From Streptococcus pseudoporcinus LQ 940-04 (lineage in GTDB: Bacteria; Bacillota; Bacilli; Lactobacillales; Streptococcaceae), in assembly GCF_000188035.1 (NCBI RefSeq), contig NZ_AEUY02000005.1, forward strand, positions 806,001 to 870,000: a DNA stretch of 64,000 nt. Direction: 5' to 3'. The translations under genes and the position numbers were made by a program. Of this stretch, positions 19,299 through 28,723 are shown one piece after another (within the stretch, counting starts at the first letter, position 1; each line of letters opens with the position of its first letter). The notes beneath the pieces were generated by a model, which saw only the letters and a program-made list of their open reading frames with translations, had not been told where the DNA came from and searched no databases.

Positions 19299-21003
19299 AA
19301 AGGCCATTCTTAAATACAAATGGTATGCACTAGGTTCTTTTGTGATGATTATTGGTGTGGTAGCTAGCACCTTGCTACAGCCACATTATCTGAAAGATGT
19401 CCTAGAGGCTGTTATTAAAAATGATAAAGAAAAAATTGCGCAAGTTGGGGTTTTATTGCTGATTATTGCTGGGATTGGTTTAATTGCAGGAACAGTCAAT
19501 ACCATTTTATCAGCTAAAATCGCTCAAGGCGTTTCGGCAGATATTCGGGAAGAAACTTTCCGTAAAATACAAAGTTTTTCTTATGCAAATGTTGAAAAAT
19601 TCAATGCAGGAAACTTAGTGGTTCGAATGACTAATGATGTGAATCAAATCCAAAATTTGGTCATGATGCTTTTTCAAGTTCTCTTCCGGCTACCAATTTT
19701 ATTTATTGGTGCCTTCTACATGGCTGTCCAAACCTTACCAAAACTATGGTGGGTTTTGGTCTTAATGGTCATTTTGATTGCTATTATTATGGCCTTAGTT
19801 ATGAGTCAGATGGGACCACGTTTTGGTAAATTTCAAACCTTGATGGATAAGATTAACCGCATTGCAAAAGAAAACCTTCGTGGTGTTCGTGTGGTTAAAT
19901 CATTCGTTCAAGAGCGTGAGCAATATGCTAAGTTCAAGGAGACATCAAATGAGCTACTTGGGTTAAATCTTTTTATTGGCTATGGTTTCTCAATGATGCA
20001 GCCAGCCTTGATGTTGGTCTCTTATCTGGCAGTCTATGTTTCCATTTTAATTGTTTCTGGAATGGTTAAGACAGAGCCGACAGTTATTGGCAGTATCGCT
20101 TCCTTTATGACCTATATGATGCAGATTATGTTCTCAATCATTATGGTTGGTTTCATGGGTATGCAAGCAAGCAGGGCCTTTATCTCCATTGGCCGTCTTA
20201 AAGAAGTTCTTGAAACGGAACCTGCTATGACTTACATTGACAGTGAAGAAGCAGAGGAAATTTCTGGTGAGATCGTCTTTGAACATGTTAGTTTCACTTA
20301 CCCTAATGAAGCTGAACCTACTTTGAAGGATATTTCTTTCTCTATTGAATCTGGTCAAATGGTTGGTGTTGTTGGAGCTACTGGTGCTGGTAAATCAACA
20401 TTGGCACAACTAATCCCACGTTTATTTGATCCCCAAAAAGGTCGTATCTTAGTTGGTGGTAAGGACCTCAAGAGCCTAAGCCAGAAAACATTGAAAGAGA
20501 ATATTTCTATTGTTCTGCAAAAAGCCATTCTCTTTTCCGGTACGATTGCTGAAAATTTACGTCAAGGTAACGCTAAGGCAGATTTTAATGCTATGCAAAA
20601 TGCAGCAAGGATTGCTCAGGCCAGGGAATTTATTGATCGTATGGATGATGGTTATGAGAGTCAGGTTGAAGAACGTGGCAATAACTTCTCAGGTGGTCAA
20701 AAGCAACGGATGTCCATTGCGCGTGGGGTTATCAATAATCCGAAGATTTTAGTATTAGACGATTCAACGTCGGCTTTGGATGCTAAATCTGAAAAATTAG
20801 TTCAAAATGCCCTAAATCACGATCTAAAAGATACAACAACAATTGTTATTGCACAAAAAATTTCATCTGTGGTAAAAGCCGATACTATTTTGGTTCTTGA
20901 CAATGGTCAATTGATCGGTCAGGGTAAGCATGCGGATTTAATTGCAAGTAACGCTGTTTATCGTGAAATTTATGAAACACAGAAAGGTAAGGAGGAAGAG
21001 TAA
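19291..21003 (+). CDS. ABC exporter half-transporter, degenerate-site subunit
   Basis: A type IV ABC exporter half (about 570 residues: six membrane helices, then an ATPase domain). Walker A is GATGAGKST and the signature is FSGGQKQR. Walker B ends [11 protein letters not shown], with Asp instead of the catalytic Glu, and the switch histidine is Gln in IVIAQKISS. These are the marks of the non-hydrolysing half of a heterodimeric multidrug exporter such as LmrCD or TM287/288. It works with the next gene product; export substrate unknown. The ATG at 19291 follows AAAAGGAGAAG. Confidence 0.92.
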   Translation: MLKKAILKYKWYALGSFVMIIGVVASTLLQPHYLKDVLEAVIKNDKEKIAQVGVLLLIIAGIGLIAGTVNTILSAKIAQGVSADIREETFRKIQSFSYANVEKFNAGNLVVRMTNDVNQIQNLVMMLFQVLFRLPILFIGAFYMAVQTLPKLWWVLVLMVILIAIIMALVMSQMGPRFGKFQTLMDKINRIAKENLRGVRVVKSFVQEREQYAKFKETSNELLGLNLFIGYGFSMMQPALMLVSYLAVYVSILIVSGMVKTEPTVIGSIASFMTYMMQIMFSIIMVGFMGMQASRAFISIGRLKEVLETEPAMTYIDSEEAEEISGEIVFEHVSFTYPNEAEPTLKDISFSIESGQMVGVVGATGAGKSTLAQLIPRLFDPQKGRILVGGKDLKSLSQKTLKENISIVLQKAILFSGTIAENLRQGNAKADFNAMQNAARIAQAREFIDRMDDGYESQVEERGNNFSGGQKQRMSIARGVINNPKILVLDDSTSALDAKSEKLVQNALNHDLKDTTTIVIAQKISSVVKADTILVLDNGQLIGQGKHADLIASNAVYREIYETQKGKEEE

Positions 21004-22787
21004 TGAAGACAGCACGTTTTTTCTGGTTTTATTTTAAACGTTATAAGATTTCTTTTATTTTTATAGCGATTGCCATTATTCTAGCTACCTACCTCCAAGT
21101 AAAGGCCCCCGTTTTTCTCGGAGAATCCTTAACTGAGCTTGGTAAGCTTGGTCAAAAATATTACGCAGCCAAAATGGCTGGTCAGTCCGGCTATAAGCCT
21201 GATACTTCTGCTTTTATGACTGTGATGACCAAACTTTTGTTGGCCTATCTTTTCACAGCTCTAGCTAATCTGGTATATAGTTTACTCTTTACACGTATTG
21301 TAGCGCACTCAACCAACCGGATGCGTAAAGGATTGTTTGGGAAATTGGAACGCTTAACGGTTTCTTTCTTTGATAGTCACAAAGATGGCGCTATTCTTTC
21401 TCGTTTTACCAGTGATTTAGATAATATCCAGAATTCCCTTAACCAATCGTTAGTCCAAGTTGTGACCAATATTGCTCTTTACATTGGTTTGGTCTGGATG
21501 ATGTTCCGTCAAGACACTCGCTTAGCTCTTTTAACAATGGCAACAACGCCTCTTGCACTTATCTTTTTGATCGCAATTATCCGTCTGGCTAGGAAGTATA
21601 CAGATATTCAACAAAAAGAAGTATCGGCACTTAATGCTTACATGGATGAGAAAATTTCTGGTCAAAAAGCAATCATTGTTCAGGGTGTCCAAGAAGAAAC
21701 AATTGATGGTTTCGTAGAGCATAACGAAAAGGTTCGAGCTGCAACCTTCAAAGGTCGTCTTTTTGCGGGTCTGCTCTTTCCAGTTATGAACGGAATGAGC
21801 TTACTAAACACGGCAATCGTTATCTTTATCGGGTCAAGTATTGTTCTTAATGACAAATCCATTTCAATGGCTGTTGGGCTTGGTTTAGTTGTGACCTTTG
21901 TCCAATTTTCACAGCAATATTACCAGCCAATTATGCAGGTAGCTGCATCCTGGGGCGAACTACAGCTAGCCTTCACAGGCGCTAGCCGTATCCAAGAAAT
22001 GTTTGATGAGGCTGAGGAAATCAGACCTCAAAATGCTCCGCTTTTTACCGAGTTAAAAGAAGAGGTCGCTATTAACCATGTTGATTTTGGTTACAAACCT
22101 GGCAAAAAAGTGCTTTCTGACGTGACCATAAAAGCTCCTAAGGGCAAAATGGTTGCTGTTGTTGGGCCGACGGGTTCAGGTAAGACCACTATTATGAACT
22201 TGATTAATCGTTTTTATGATGTTGACAGTGGTTCTATTACCTTTGATGGGGTTGACATCCGTGATTATGACCTTGATAGCCTTCGTAAAAATGTTGGTAT
22301 TGTCTTGCAAGAGTCCGTCTTATTTTCTGGGACAATTGCTGATAATATTCGTTTCGGGGACGCGAGTATTAGTCAGGAGATGGTAGAAATCGCTGCGCGT
22401 GCCACCCACATACATGAATTTATCAAGTCACTTCCTGAAGGTTATGAGACCATGGTCACAGACGATGAGAATATTTTCTCAACTGGGCAAAAACAATTGA
22501 TTTCAATTGCCAGAACATTACTGACTGATCCCCAAGTTTTGATTCTGGACGAAGCGACTTCCAACGTTGATACCGTAACCGAAAGTAAGATTCAAAAAGC
22601 GATGGAAGCTATTGTAGCTGGTAGAACCAGCTTTGTTATCGCCCACCGCTTGAAAACAATTTTGAATGCAGATGAAATTATTGTTCTTAAAGATGGTAAG
22701 GTTATTGAACAAGGAAATCATCACGAACTCTTACAGCAAAAAGGTTTCTATTCAGAACTTTACCACAACCAGTTTGTCTTTGAATAA
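21003..22787 (+). CDS. ABC exporter half-transporter, catalytic subunit
   Basis: Partner of the preceding half, 594 residues: six membrane helices and an ATPase domain. Walker A is GPTGSGKTT. Walker B keeps the catalytic Glu ([11 protein letters not shown]) and the switch His (VIAHRLKT). Its own signature is altered to FSTGQKQL. Since each ATP site pairs Walker motifs of one half with the signature of the other, the altered signature joins the degenerate Walker B of the partner, leaving one consensus site. It overlaps the preceding stop (TAATG). Confidence 0.93.
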   Translation: MKTARFFWFYFKRYKISFIFIAIAIILATYLQVKAPVFLGESLTELGKLGQKYYAAKMAGQSGYKPDTSAFMTVMTKLLLAYLFTALANLVYSLLFTRIVAHSTNRMRKGLFGKLERLTVSFFDSHKDGAILSRFTSDLDNIQNSLNQSLVQVVTNIALYIGLVWMMFRQDTRLALLTMATTPLALIFLIAIIRLARKYTDIQQKEVSALNAYMDEKISGQKAIIVQGVQEETIDGFVEHNEKVRAATFKGRLFAGLLFPVMNGMSLLNTAIVIFIGSSIVLNDKSISMAVGLGLVVTFVQFSQQYYQPIMQVAASWGELQLAFTGASRIQEMFDEAEEIRPQNAPLFTELKEEVAINHVDFGYKPGKKVLSDVTIKAPKGKMVAVVGPTGSGKTTIMNLINRFYDVDSGSITFDGVDIRDYDLDSLRKNVGIVLQESVLFSGTIADNIRFGDASISQEMVEIAARATHIHEFIKSLPEGYETMVTDDENIFSTGQKQLISIARTLLTDPQVLILDEATSNVDTVTESKIQKAMEAIVAGRTSFVIAHRLKTILNADEIIVLKDGKVIEQGNHHELLQQKGFYSELYHNQFVFE

Positions 22788-22822
22788 GATAAAAAAGTTG
22801 AGTTTCTTCTCAACTTTTTTTG
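22788..22822 (+). terminator. Intrinsic terminator after the ABC exporter
   Basis: AAAAAAGTTGAG / CTCAACTTTTTTT hairpin, 5 nt behind the stop codon. Confidence 0.9.
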
Positions 22823-22885
22823 ATTTACACAGTGACTTATAGTATCCTATCAATAAGAAAGACTGTACAGTAAAGGAAAATTAAA

Positions 22886-23671
22886 ATGATTAACGTTGAA
22901 GATGTATTGAGTAAGGCCAAGCCAAATCAAAAGATTAACTATGACAAACTCATGCAAGAAATGCGGAAGGATTGGTTAAAGAAAGAGATTAGACCACGGA
23001 TTCTCATGCATGTTTGCTGTGCTCCATGCTCAACGTACAGTTTGGAATATTTGGCTGATTTTGCTGATATAACGGTCTACTTTGCCAATTCTAATATTCA
23101 TCCTAAAACAGAATATCAACGAAGAGCATTAGTCACACAAGAATTTATCAAGGCATTTAATGAAAAGACTGGCCATGATGTTGCCTATATAGAAGAGCTC
23201 TATCAACCCAATAACTATATCAAAAAAGTAAGAGGACTTGAAGACGAGCCTGAGGGTGGTGCACGGTGTCGCGTCTGTTTTGATTATCGTCTGGATTTAA
23301 CAGCCTGCAAAGCTGTAGAACTGGACTTTGACTATTTTGCTAGTGCCCTGACGATAAGTCCTCATAAAAATGCTAGTTTGATTAATCAAATTGGGATTGA
23401 TATTCAAAAATGTTACCGGACCAAGTATCTTCCAAGTGACTTTAAGAAAAATAATGGTTACCGTCGCTCGGTTCAAATGTGTCAAGAGTATGATATTTAT
23501 CGTCAATGTTACTGCGGCTGTGTCTACGCAGCTAGGTCACAAGGTGTTGATTTAAAACAAGTCAAGATGAATGCAAAGGCTTATTTAGACAGTCAACAAA
23601 GCCTAGAAGAATCAGAATCTTCGGTAACAATTCCATTTATCTACCAAGGAAAAGAACTTAAGAACAAATAA
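22886..23671 (+). CDS. queH: Epoxyqueuosine reductase QueH
   Basis: The iron-sulfur enzyme, unrelated to QueG, that carries out the last step of queuosine synthesis. Cysteines are placed as in the family: HVCCAPCS near residue 43, CRVCFDYRL near residue 130, and CQEYDIYRQCYCGCV near residue 202. The length is 261 residues. It functions in the same pathway as tgt at 4.4 kb. It is monocistronic between two terminators, with TATAGT/TATCCT-type -10 elements upstream. Confidence 0.92.
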   Translation: MINVEDVLSKAKPNQKINYDKLMQEMRKDWLKKEIRPRILMHVCCAPCSTYSLEYLADFADITVYFANSNIHPKTEYQRRALVTQEFIKAFNEKTGHDVAYIEELYQPNNYIKKVRGLEDEPEGGARCRVCFDYRLDLTACKAVELDFDYFASALTISPHKNASLINQIGIDIQKCYRTKYLPSDFKKNNGYRRSVQMCQEYDIYRQCYCGCVYAARSQGVDLKQVKMNAKAYLDSQQSLEESESSVTIPFIYQGKELKNK

Positions 23672-23704
23672 AAAAACAACTTTTGCCATAAAAGTTGTTT
23701 TTTA
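23672..23704. terminator. Terminator between queH and the FMN reductase operon
   Basis: AAAAAACAACTTTTG / CATAAAAGTTGTTTTTT stem with A and T flanks, placed between converging genes. Confidence 0.85.
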
Positions 23705-23712
23705 ATAAATCC

Positions 23713-24960
23713 TTAGTGTTCAGAGGCGCCAGATGTGGCATCAGCTTCAGCAACTACTGGGGTAGCAGCTGCACCACCAGACTCAGAAGCACCAGATGTC
23801 GCATCAACAGCTGAGTGACCTCCGGGAACTGCGCTAGCTTTTCCACCTACTAAATGCTGACCAGTTTCCTTTAAATACCAATCTAGCCAAGGTTTAAAGT
23901 TGAAGACAATTTCATTGATACCTGAGAAAGAACCATCTGGATAATACATGGCTTGATAATTATGGGTATTGATGACCTCTGCTGGAGAACCAGGAACAAT
24001 TGTCCGAACAAATTCTTCGTTACCATTACGAAGGGAACCAACAACCCATTCTACATTTTTCATTCGAGCAGGTGGCAAAGAACCGTGGACGGTTGATAAG
24101 CGATTTCCAACTTGTGAAGGGAGGCGCTTAGCGTACATGGTTTCGGGATCTTGATGAGCATTGTTGTAGTAGAGGAACTGATTATTGTCGTCTGAGTAGG
24201 TTAATTCAAATGGCATAGCTTTTAAGAACATATTGATTTGATCAACAGTCAAAATACCATGATCAAGTTTAACATAGGTGTCCCCTTCTACAGCATTTAC
24301 CAATTTTGCGGCTTTTTCAACCCATTCTGGATCATCGGGATCAACTCCAGTAATGGTCGTTGCAATAGGATTATTACAGTCCAAATCTTCTTTTTCAATC
24401 GGTTTTGGCTTCCTTAAAGCAGATACAACACCAACATATTTGATGAAATTGTCTAAACAGGTTTCTAAGAATGTCACAGTTCCCTCGTTAATAATATTTC
24501 CGTCGTTATCAAATGCTTCTTTTGCTTTCCCTAGTAAGAATTCATTTCCTGGAAGAGTGAATGCATTGACGCCAGGAGCTTCCAAAATTTTACGAAGGTG
24601 GACTTGGGCACGTGAGGTTCCTTGGTCATAATAGGAAGCTCCAACAATCATAATTGGCTTGTTTTCGAGTGGGTGTAAATTGAAAGATAACCACTCTAGT
24701 GTGCTTTTAAGAGCAGGTGTGATGGTATGATTATGTTCAGGTGTTGCAATAATAACCCCATCAGCACGTGTGATTTTATGATAGAGGTATTTAATGGCAA
24801 AGGAATCAGATTGATCTTGGTCTTGATTGAACATTGGAATATCCTTAATTTCCAAAACTTCAATGTCACATTTTAATTTAAATTGGCGTCTCATGAACTC
24901 TAACAACATACGGTTATAAGATTGATCTGCATTTGAGCCAACAATAGCAACAAATTTCAT
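23713..24960 (-). CDS. NAD(P)H-dependent FMN reductase with a C-terminal extension carrying two DATSGAS motifs
   Basis: A 415-residue protein. The first half is a flavodoxin-like FMN_red domain: IVGSNADQSYNR near residue 5, IATPEHNHTITPALKSTLEWLS near residue 83, and GASYYDQGTSRAQ. The second half is an extension I do not recognise. The last 40 residues are rich in Ala/Gly/Ser and contain DATSGASE twice, at residues 386-393 and 407-414. These resemble the ApbE flavinylation motif D-x-x-S-G-A-[S/T], which implies covalently bound FMN; this is inference. It is the second gene of a two-gene minus-strand operon with another FMN reductase. Confidence 0.85.
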   Translation of the reverse strand: MKFVAIVGSNADQSYNRMLLEFMRRQFKLKCDIEVLEIKDIPMFNQDQDQSDSFAIKYLYHKITRADGVIIATPEHNHTITPALKSTLEWLSFNLHPLENKPIMIVGASYYDQGTSRAQVHLRKILEAPGVNAFTLPGNEFLLGKAKEAFDNDGNIINEGTVTFLETCLDNFIKYVGVVSALRKPKPIEKEDLDCNNPIATTITGVDPDDPEWVEKAAKLVNAVEGDTYVKLDHGILTVDQINMFLKAMPFELTYSDDNNQFLYYNNAHQDPETMYAKRLPSQVGNRLSTVHGSLPPARMKNVEWVVGSLRNGNEEFVRTIVPGSPAEVINTHNYQAMYYPDGSFSGINEIVFNFKPWLDWYLKETGQHLVGGKASAVPGGHSAVDATSGASESGGAAATPVVAEADATSGASEH

Positions 24961-24978
24961 AGATAGTATCCTTTCTTC

Positions 24979-25581
24979 TTACAAGTTTTCCCAGTCAAAG
25001 TTTTCAGCTTCTTTACGCAAAAGTTCCTGAGCGTGTGATAATTTTCCGGCGATCTTAACAAAGATACGGAAATCATCGAAGATAGCGTCTAGTTTTTGAA
25101 TGGTTTCTAAATCAAATAAATTACCATTAGCATCAAATGCTTGTAAGGAATGAGAAAGTAAAAATTCATCTGGAAGCACGGTGGCTTTTAATTCGGGAGC
25201 ATTTAAAATCTGGCGTAATTGCAGTTGAGCCCGCGATGACCCTAAGGTTCCATAAGAAGCCCCAGTAATCATAACTGGTTTCCCAAGTAATGGATAGATA
25301 CCATAAGATAACCATGCTAAGGCGTTCATTAATGAGGCTGGAATCGAATGGTCGTATTCAGGTGTTCCAATAATAACCCCATCGGCTTCCTCAATTTTGC
25401 CAGCCATTTCAGTGACCATCTCAGGCAACTCCTTATTAGCAGGTTTATTGAAAAGGGGGAGATCTTTGACTTCCATTAATTCAATTTCTGCCTTATCCGC
25501 AAAATGATTTGACATGTATTGGAGAAGCTGACGGTTAGTTGAGCGACTTGAATTTGTACCAACAAGACCAATGAGTTTCAT
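24979..25581 (-). CDS. NAD(P)H-dependent FMN reductase
   Basis: A 200-residue flavodoxin-like reductase. The phosphate-binding loop LVGTNSSRSTNR is at residues 5-16, and IGTPEYDHSIPASLMNALAWLS and GASYGTLGSSRAQLQLR follow. It is a paralogue of the N-terminal domain of the next gene and is likely cotranscribed with it (18-nt gap, ribosome site AAGGATAC). The two may form an NAD(P)H-to-flavin electron route. The physiological acceptor is not visible. Confidence 0.88.
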   Translation of the reverse strand: MKLIGLVGTNSSRSTNRQLLQYMSNHFADKAEIELMEVKDLPLFNKPANKELPEMVTEMAGKIEEADGVIIGTPEYDHSIPASLMNALAWLSYGIYPLLGKPVMITGASYGTLGSSRAQLQLRQILNAPELKATVLPDEFLLSHSLQAFDANGNLFDLETIQKLDAIFDDFRIFVKIAGKLSHAQELLRKEAENFDWENL

Positions 25582-25628
25582 AGCGTTTCCTCTATTTCTG
25601 AAATTTCAAGAGTTTTCTCTCATTTACA

Positions 25629-25642
25629 TGATAACGCTTTAT
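25629..25642 (-). promoter_or_regulatory. Possible CcpA (cre) site of the FMN reductase operon
   Basis: On the minus strand ATAAAGCGTTATCA matches the cre consensus at 12 of 14 positions, about 50 bp before the reductase start and next to an AT-rich -10-like sequence. A moderate match only. Confidence 0.4.
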
Positions 25643-25761
25643 TATAATAATATCAATTATTTTCTGAATTATTCATTTATAAATTGTCTAAGTTTGGAAT
25701 ACACAAGCAGAGCAAGGACAGCTTTTTTTTGATATAATGGTAAAAAATGCAAAGGATGATC

Positions 25762-26121
25762 ATGAAAAAAACATTATACATTATTGCTGGTTGCCTTAGT
25801 TTTGCTTTAGCCATCTTAGGTATACCATTACCCCTATTACCAACAACTCCCCTACTTTTACTAGCAGGTTTTTGCTTTTCACGTAGTTCTGATCGCTTTA
25901 ACAACTGGCTCCGTAGTACCAAAGTGTACAAATACTACGTAGGTGACTATCTGGAAACGCGGATTATCCCGCGTGCTCGTAAAAAACAAATTCTGATTCA
26001 AGTCTGGATATTAATGGGAATCTCGATTATTTTTATGCCCTTCATTTGGATGAAAATCATTTTCTTTGCCATGACGACTATTATGTCAGTGGTATTATTT
26101 CGATTTGTTCCAGAAAAATGA
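25762..26121 (+). CDS. DUF454 (YbaN-like) membrane protein
   Basis: A 119-residue protein with an N-terminal double hydrophobic stretch (IIAGCLSFALAILGIPLP, LLLLAGFCF) and a C-terminal membrane hairpin (WILMGISIIFMPFIWMKII). PLLPTTPLLLLAGFCFSRSS, seen here in parts, is the DUF454 hallmark. Function unknown. The frame is open from 25747, but the ATG at 25762 has AAAGGA 6-7 nt upstream. It lies immediately before the island. Confidence 0.85.
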   Translation: MKKTLYIIAGCLSFALAILGIPLPLLPTTPLLLLAGFCFSRSSDRFNNWLRSTKVYKYYVGDYLETRIIPRARKKQILIQVWILMGISIIFMPFIWMKIIFFAMTTIMSVVLFRFVPEK

Positions 26122-26127
26122 GACTTG

Positions 26128-26168
26128 TGACATTTAATTAGCTACTATAATTAAATGTTTTTTTGTGG
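26128..26168 (+). terminator. Intrinsic terminator after the DUF454 gene
   Basis: ACATTTAATT / AATTAAATGT perfect 10-bp stem followed by T7. Confidence 0.9.
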
Positions 26169-26174
26169 TCATTT

Positions 26175-26203
26175 TTGCTATTCTTTTACGAATAACTTAT
26201 AAT
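26175..26203 (+). promoter_or_regulatory. Orphaned original dut promoter
   Basis: TTGCTA (26175) and TATAAT (26198) are 17 bp apart. About 20 bp later comes a ribosome site and a start codon identical to those of dut, but the island insertion leaves only a 20-codon open frame behind it (MKIRGLFFGYF..., stop near 26304). It is inferred to be the ancestral dut promoter, now 11.4 kb from its gene. Confidence 0.65.
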
Positions 26204-26223
26204 AGAGAGAATCATTTTTGTTG

Positions 26224-26258
26224 AGAAAAGGATAAAACATCATGAAAATTCGTGGCTT
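26224..26258 (+). repeat. attL, left island boundary (35-bp direct repeat)
   Basis: AGAAAAGGATAAAACAT, then C, then ATGAAAATTCGTGGCTT. It matches the right copy at 34 of 35 positions (C/T at 26241). It includes the ribosome site and first six codons of dut. Confidence 0.88.
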
Positions 26259-26362
26259 ATTTTTCGGCTATTTTATAATTTTCCATACAGTTGGCTATTA
26301 TTGATATAATAGGCTAAATAAAAATTTTATTAGTTATTACATTTCATTTCAGGGTACACAAA

Positions 26363-26380
26363 AGTACGAAAAAAGGTACA
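26363..26380 (+). repeat. 18-bp direct repeat near the left island end
   Basis: AGTACGAAAAAAGGTACA is identical to 37522-37539 near the right end. The spacing from each att core (about 105 and 62 bp) suits integrase arm-type binding sites. A shorter GGTACACAAAAGTACG-like element sits just before it. Confidence 0.7.
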
Positions 26381-26411
26381 TAAAATTATGAGTCCGCAGG
26401 CAAGAAAAAAG

Positions 26412-26429
26412 GCACCTTATGAGGTGCTT
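26412..26429 (+). repeat. Target-site duplication of the IS1182-family element, left copy
   Basis: GCACCTTATGAGGTGCTT, identical to 28124-28141. It is itself a hairpin (GCACCT/AGGTGC), and its flank completes a minus-strand terminator when the two copies are rejoined. Confidence 0.82.
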
Positions 26430-28121
26430 CAGAGTGAAGACAAAGTCCCTGTCTTCACTCTTTTTGATGTTTTTCACAAGTGGCTCGGACGTAAGCGACT
26501 TCCTTCGGAATTCCATTACTCATTTTTTAGCCCCGGTCTAAAAAATTCCGTCGTGGCTTTTCTAATTCGAAATAAGCCACTCATGCCACTGGGAAAAACA
26601 TCACAATCGTCATTAAAAGTGAGAGATTTTCTCTTCTTAGGAGTATAATAATAGTAAAAATAATTGTGAGGTGCTCTCTATGTTTCACAAAGAAAATCCT
26701 AATTACAATCGCAATCAAGTCGGTTTTTATACCCTAGATGAGTTAGTTCCAGAAGATCATCTGCTTCGTCAAATTGATCAAGCTATTGATTTCTCTTTTA
26801 TTTATGACTTAGTGACAGATAGTTATTGTCTTGATAATGGGCGTCCTAGTTTAGATCCAGTGATGTTAGTTAAAGTCCCTATTATCCATGTCTCTTTGGT
26901 ATTCGTTCTATGAGACAAACCATTAAAGAGATAGAAGTGAATGTGACTTACCGCTGGTTTTTTGGATTGACATTGGAAGATAAGGTAGCTCATTTTACTA
27001 CTTACGGCAAGAACTACAGTCGTCGTTTTCAAGATAAACAAGTGATTGAAGCCATCTTTTCTCATATATTAGGGCTATGCCTTAATTGCTGGGCTGATTG
27101 ATCCCACTGAAATTTTTGTGGATGGCACTCATATCAAGGCAGCTGCCAACAGTCACAAATATAGCAATCAGAAAGTTGATAGATAAGCTAAGTTTATGAA
27201 TGACCAGTTGGAGCTGGAAATTGCTAGGGACAGGGAGAAACATGAAAAAAAGTCGCTAGGGCTCGTCAAAGAAAAAGAGCCCATAAATAAGAAAGTTTCT
27301 ACGACCGACCCTGAAAGTGGTTGGTATCATAAGGGAGAACATGAAGATGTCTTTGCTTACACAAGTCAAGTGGCATGCGATAAGAATGGTTGGGTCTTAG
27401 CCTATACTGTAGATGCAGGAAATACTCATGATAGTCAAGCATTTCCTGCACTTTGGAAGAAGATAAAAGAGTTCCGGCCAGACTTTATTATCGCTGATTC
27501 TGGCTACAAGACTCCTAGTATTGCCAAGTTACTCTTGGATAATGAAGTGAGACCTGTTTTCCCCTATACTAGGCCTCGTGGTAAGAAAGGCAATTTAAGA
27601 CCAAATGATTTTATTTATGATTCCTATTATGAGTGTTATCTTTGTCCTGAACACCAAGTATTGTCTTATACAACAACAAATCGATCTGGCTATAGAGAAT
27701 ATAAAAGTGCCCCCGAAATTTGTGCTTCTTGTCCCCGTCTAGGAATTTGTACTGACAGTAAGAATCACCAAAAGGTAGTGACCCGACATATCTGGAAAGA
27801 CTACCTGGATATTTGTGAGGATGTTCGGCATCAAAGTGGTATGAAAGAACTCTATAAACAGCGCAAACAGAGTATTGAGCGACTTTTTGGAACGGCTAAA
27901 GAATACCACAACCTTCGTTATACTAGAGAAATTGGAAAGTCCAAAATGAAAGCTAAAGTTGGACTGACTTTAGCGTGCCTAAATCTCAAAAAATGGGTTA
28001 AAATGATGGCTGGAAGGCCTTTTTATTTTGGGCCTAAATGCATTATTTATCTGATTTTAGTGAAATTTAGGCGAAACAATAAAAAACAAACTAGCAATGT
28101 CACTAGTTTGTCTTCAATCTG
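26430..28121 (+). mobile_element. IS1182-family insertion sequence
   Basis: A 1.69-kb insertion between 18-bp direct repeats. The imperfect terminal inverted repeats begin CAGAGTGAAGACAAAGT (left) and CAGATTGAAGACAAACT (right, reverse complement), 15 of 17 identical. The left end contains a perfect 12-bp hairpin (26431-26442 with 26450-26461) followed by T residues, likely shielding the transposase from outside transcription. It carries one transposase gene, now broken. Confidence 0.85.
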
Positions 28122-28122
28122 A
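26680..28122 (+). pseudogene. IS1182-family transposase, broken
   Basis: The start MFHKENPNYNRNQVGFYTL follows GAGGTG. The product reads like an IS1182 transposase through three segments. The first frameshift is near 26885, after LDPVMLVK. The second is near 27077, an extra base after ILG. An in-frame TAA is at 27184-27186, just after the first catalytic Asp stretch FVDGTHIKAAAN. The remaining C-terminal part, with ADSGYKTP and SIERLFGTAKEYHNLRYTR, is intact. An active transposase cannot be made, although trans-mobilisation is possible. Confidence 0.88.
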
Positions 28123-28123
28123 T

Positions 28124-28141
28124 GCACCTTATGAGGTGCTT
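28124..28141 (+). repeat. Target-site duplication of the IS1182-family element, right copy
   Basis: GCACCTTATGAGGTGCTT, identical to the left copy at 26412-26429. Confidence 0.82.
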
Positions 28142-28154
28142 ATTTTTTTCTATT

Positions 28155-28211
28155 TCAAGCATATAACGTAACGATAATAGCCAAAATGGCTACAATAGTT
28201 AGTTTATTCAT
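28155..28211 (-). CDS. Possible 18-residue hydrophobic peptide
   Basis: ATG to TGA encodes MNKLTIVAILAIIVTLYA, a single short membrane-spanning segment. Directly downstream, before the IS arrived, stood a minus-strand terminator (GCACCTCATAAGGTGCC and T6). Such short hydrophobic frames with a terminator are seen in type I toxin-antitoxin loci, but no clear ribosome site or antisense RNA can be assigned here. Low confidence that it is translated. Confidence 0.3.
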   Translation of the reverse strand: MNKLTIVAILAIIVTLYA

Positions 28212-28629
28212 AATATCAACTTCAAAAAAGACTCAACAAGATAAATTATCAATAGTATCAACTCTTTTAGTTAATAATGTTGGTTCCTGTCCTGCTCAAC
28301 TTTGCTCTATATCCTAACGTGAATAAAAATGTACAATACGGCGGGAAGCTCACAAAATGGGGGTGGGGTAGGTAGGGATAGCCCCCTTTTTCATGTAGTC
28401 AGGTTTAAGGTTATCTTTATACCTTGATACTCTACTGTTTTCTAGTATTTCAAAAGTCAGCAAAATGAAAAATAATGAAAAGATTAGCCTACTTTAATAC
28501 TGACATTGCCATTCTGAGCCAAGGGAAAGTTTTTAAGTGAATGATTGTCCGTATCAGTTGATATGACTAGCATTATGTTAATTTAAAGAGGGTTGAAACT
28601 TAGCATTTATTAGCCATATATGATATAAT

Positions 28630-28723
28630 AATGTTAGGTGAATATATATTGAAGTCGGTCTTTTCGTGAGGCGGTTTTACGCCTTATCAGAGTTAGTCAC
28701 TGTTTAATCAGTGGCTTTTTTGT
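28630..28723 (+). ncRNA. Putative small RNA of the island
   Basis: Extended -10 TGATATAAT at 28621-28629, then about 65 nt including the hairpin GAGGCGGTTTTACGCC, ending in the terminator GTCACTG/CAGTGGC with T7 (28696-28723). No reading frame of note. Function unknown. Confidence 0.45.

Noticed and set aside
26388..26648. An 86-codon frame on the plus strand just inside the left island end
   Set aside because: It runs across the IS target duplication, the IS inverted repeat and the IS hairpin, lacks a good ribosome site, and its protein looks arbitrary.
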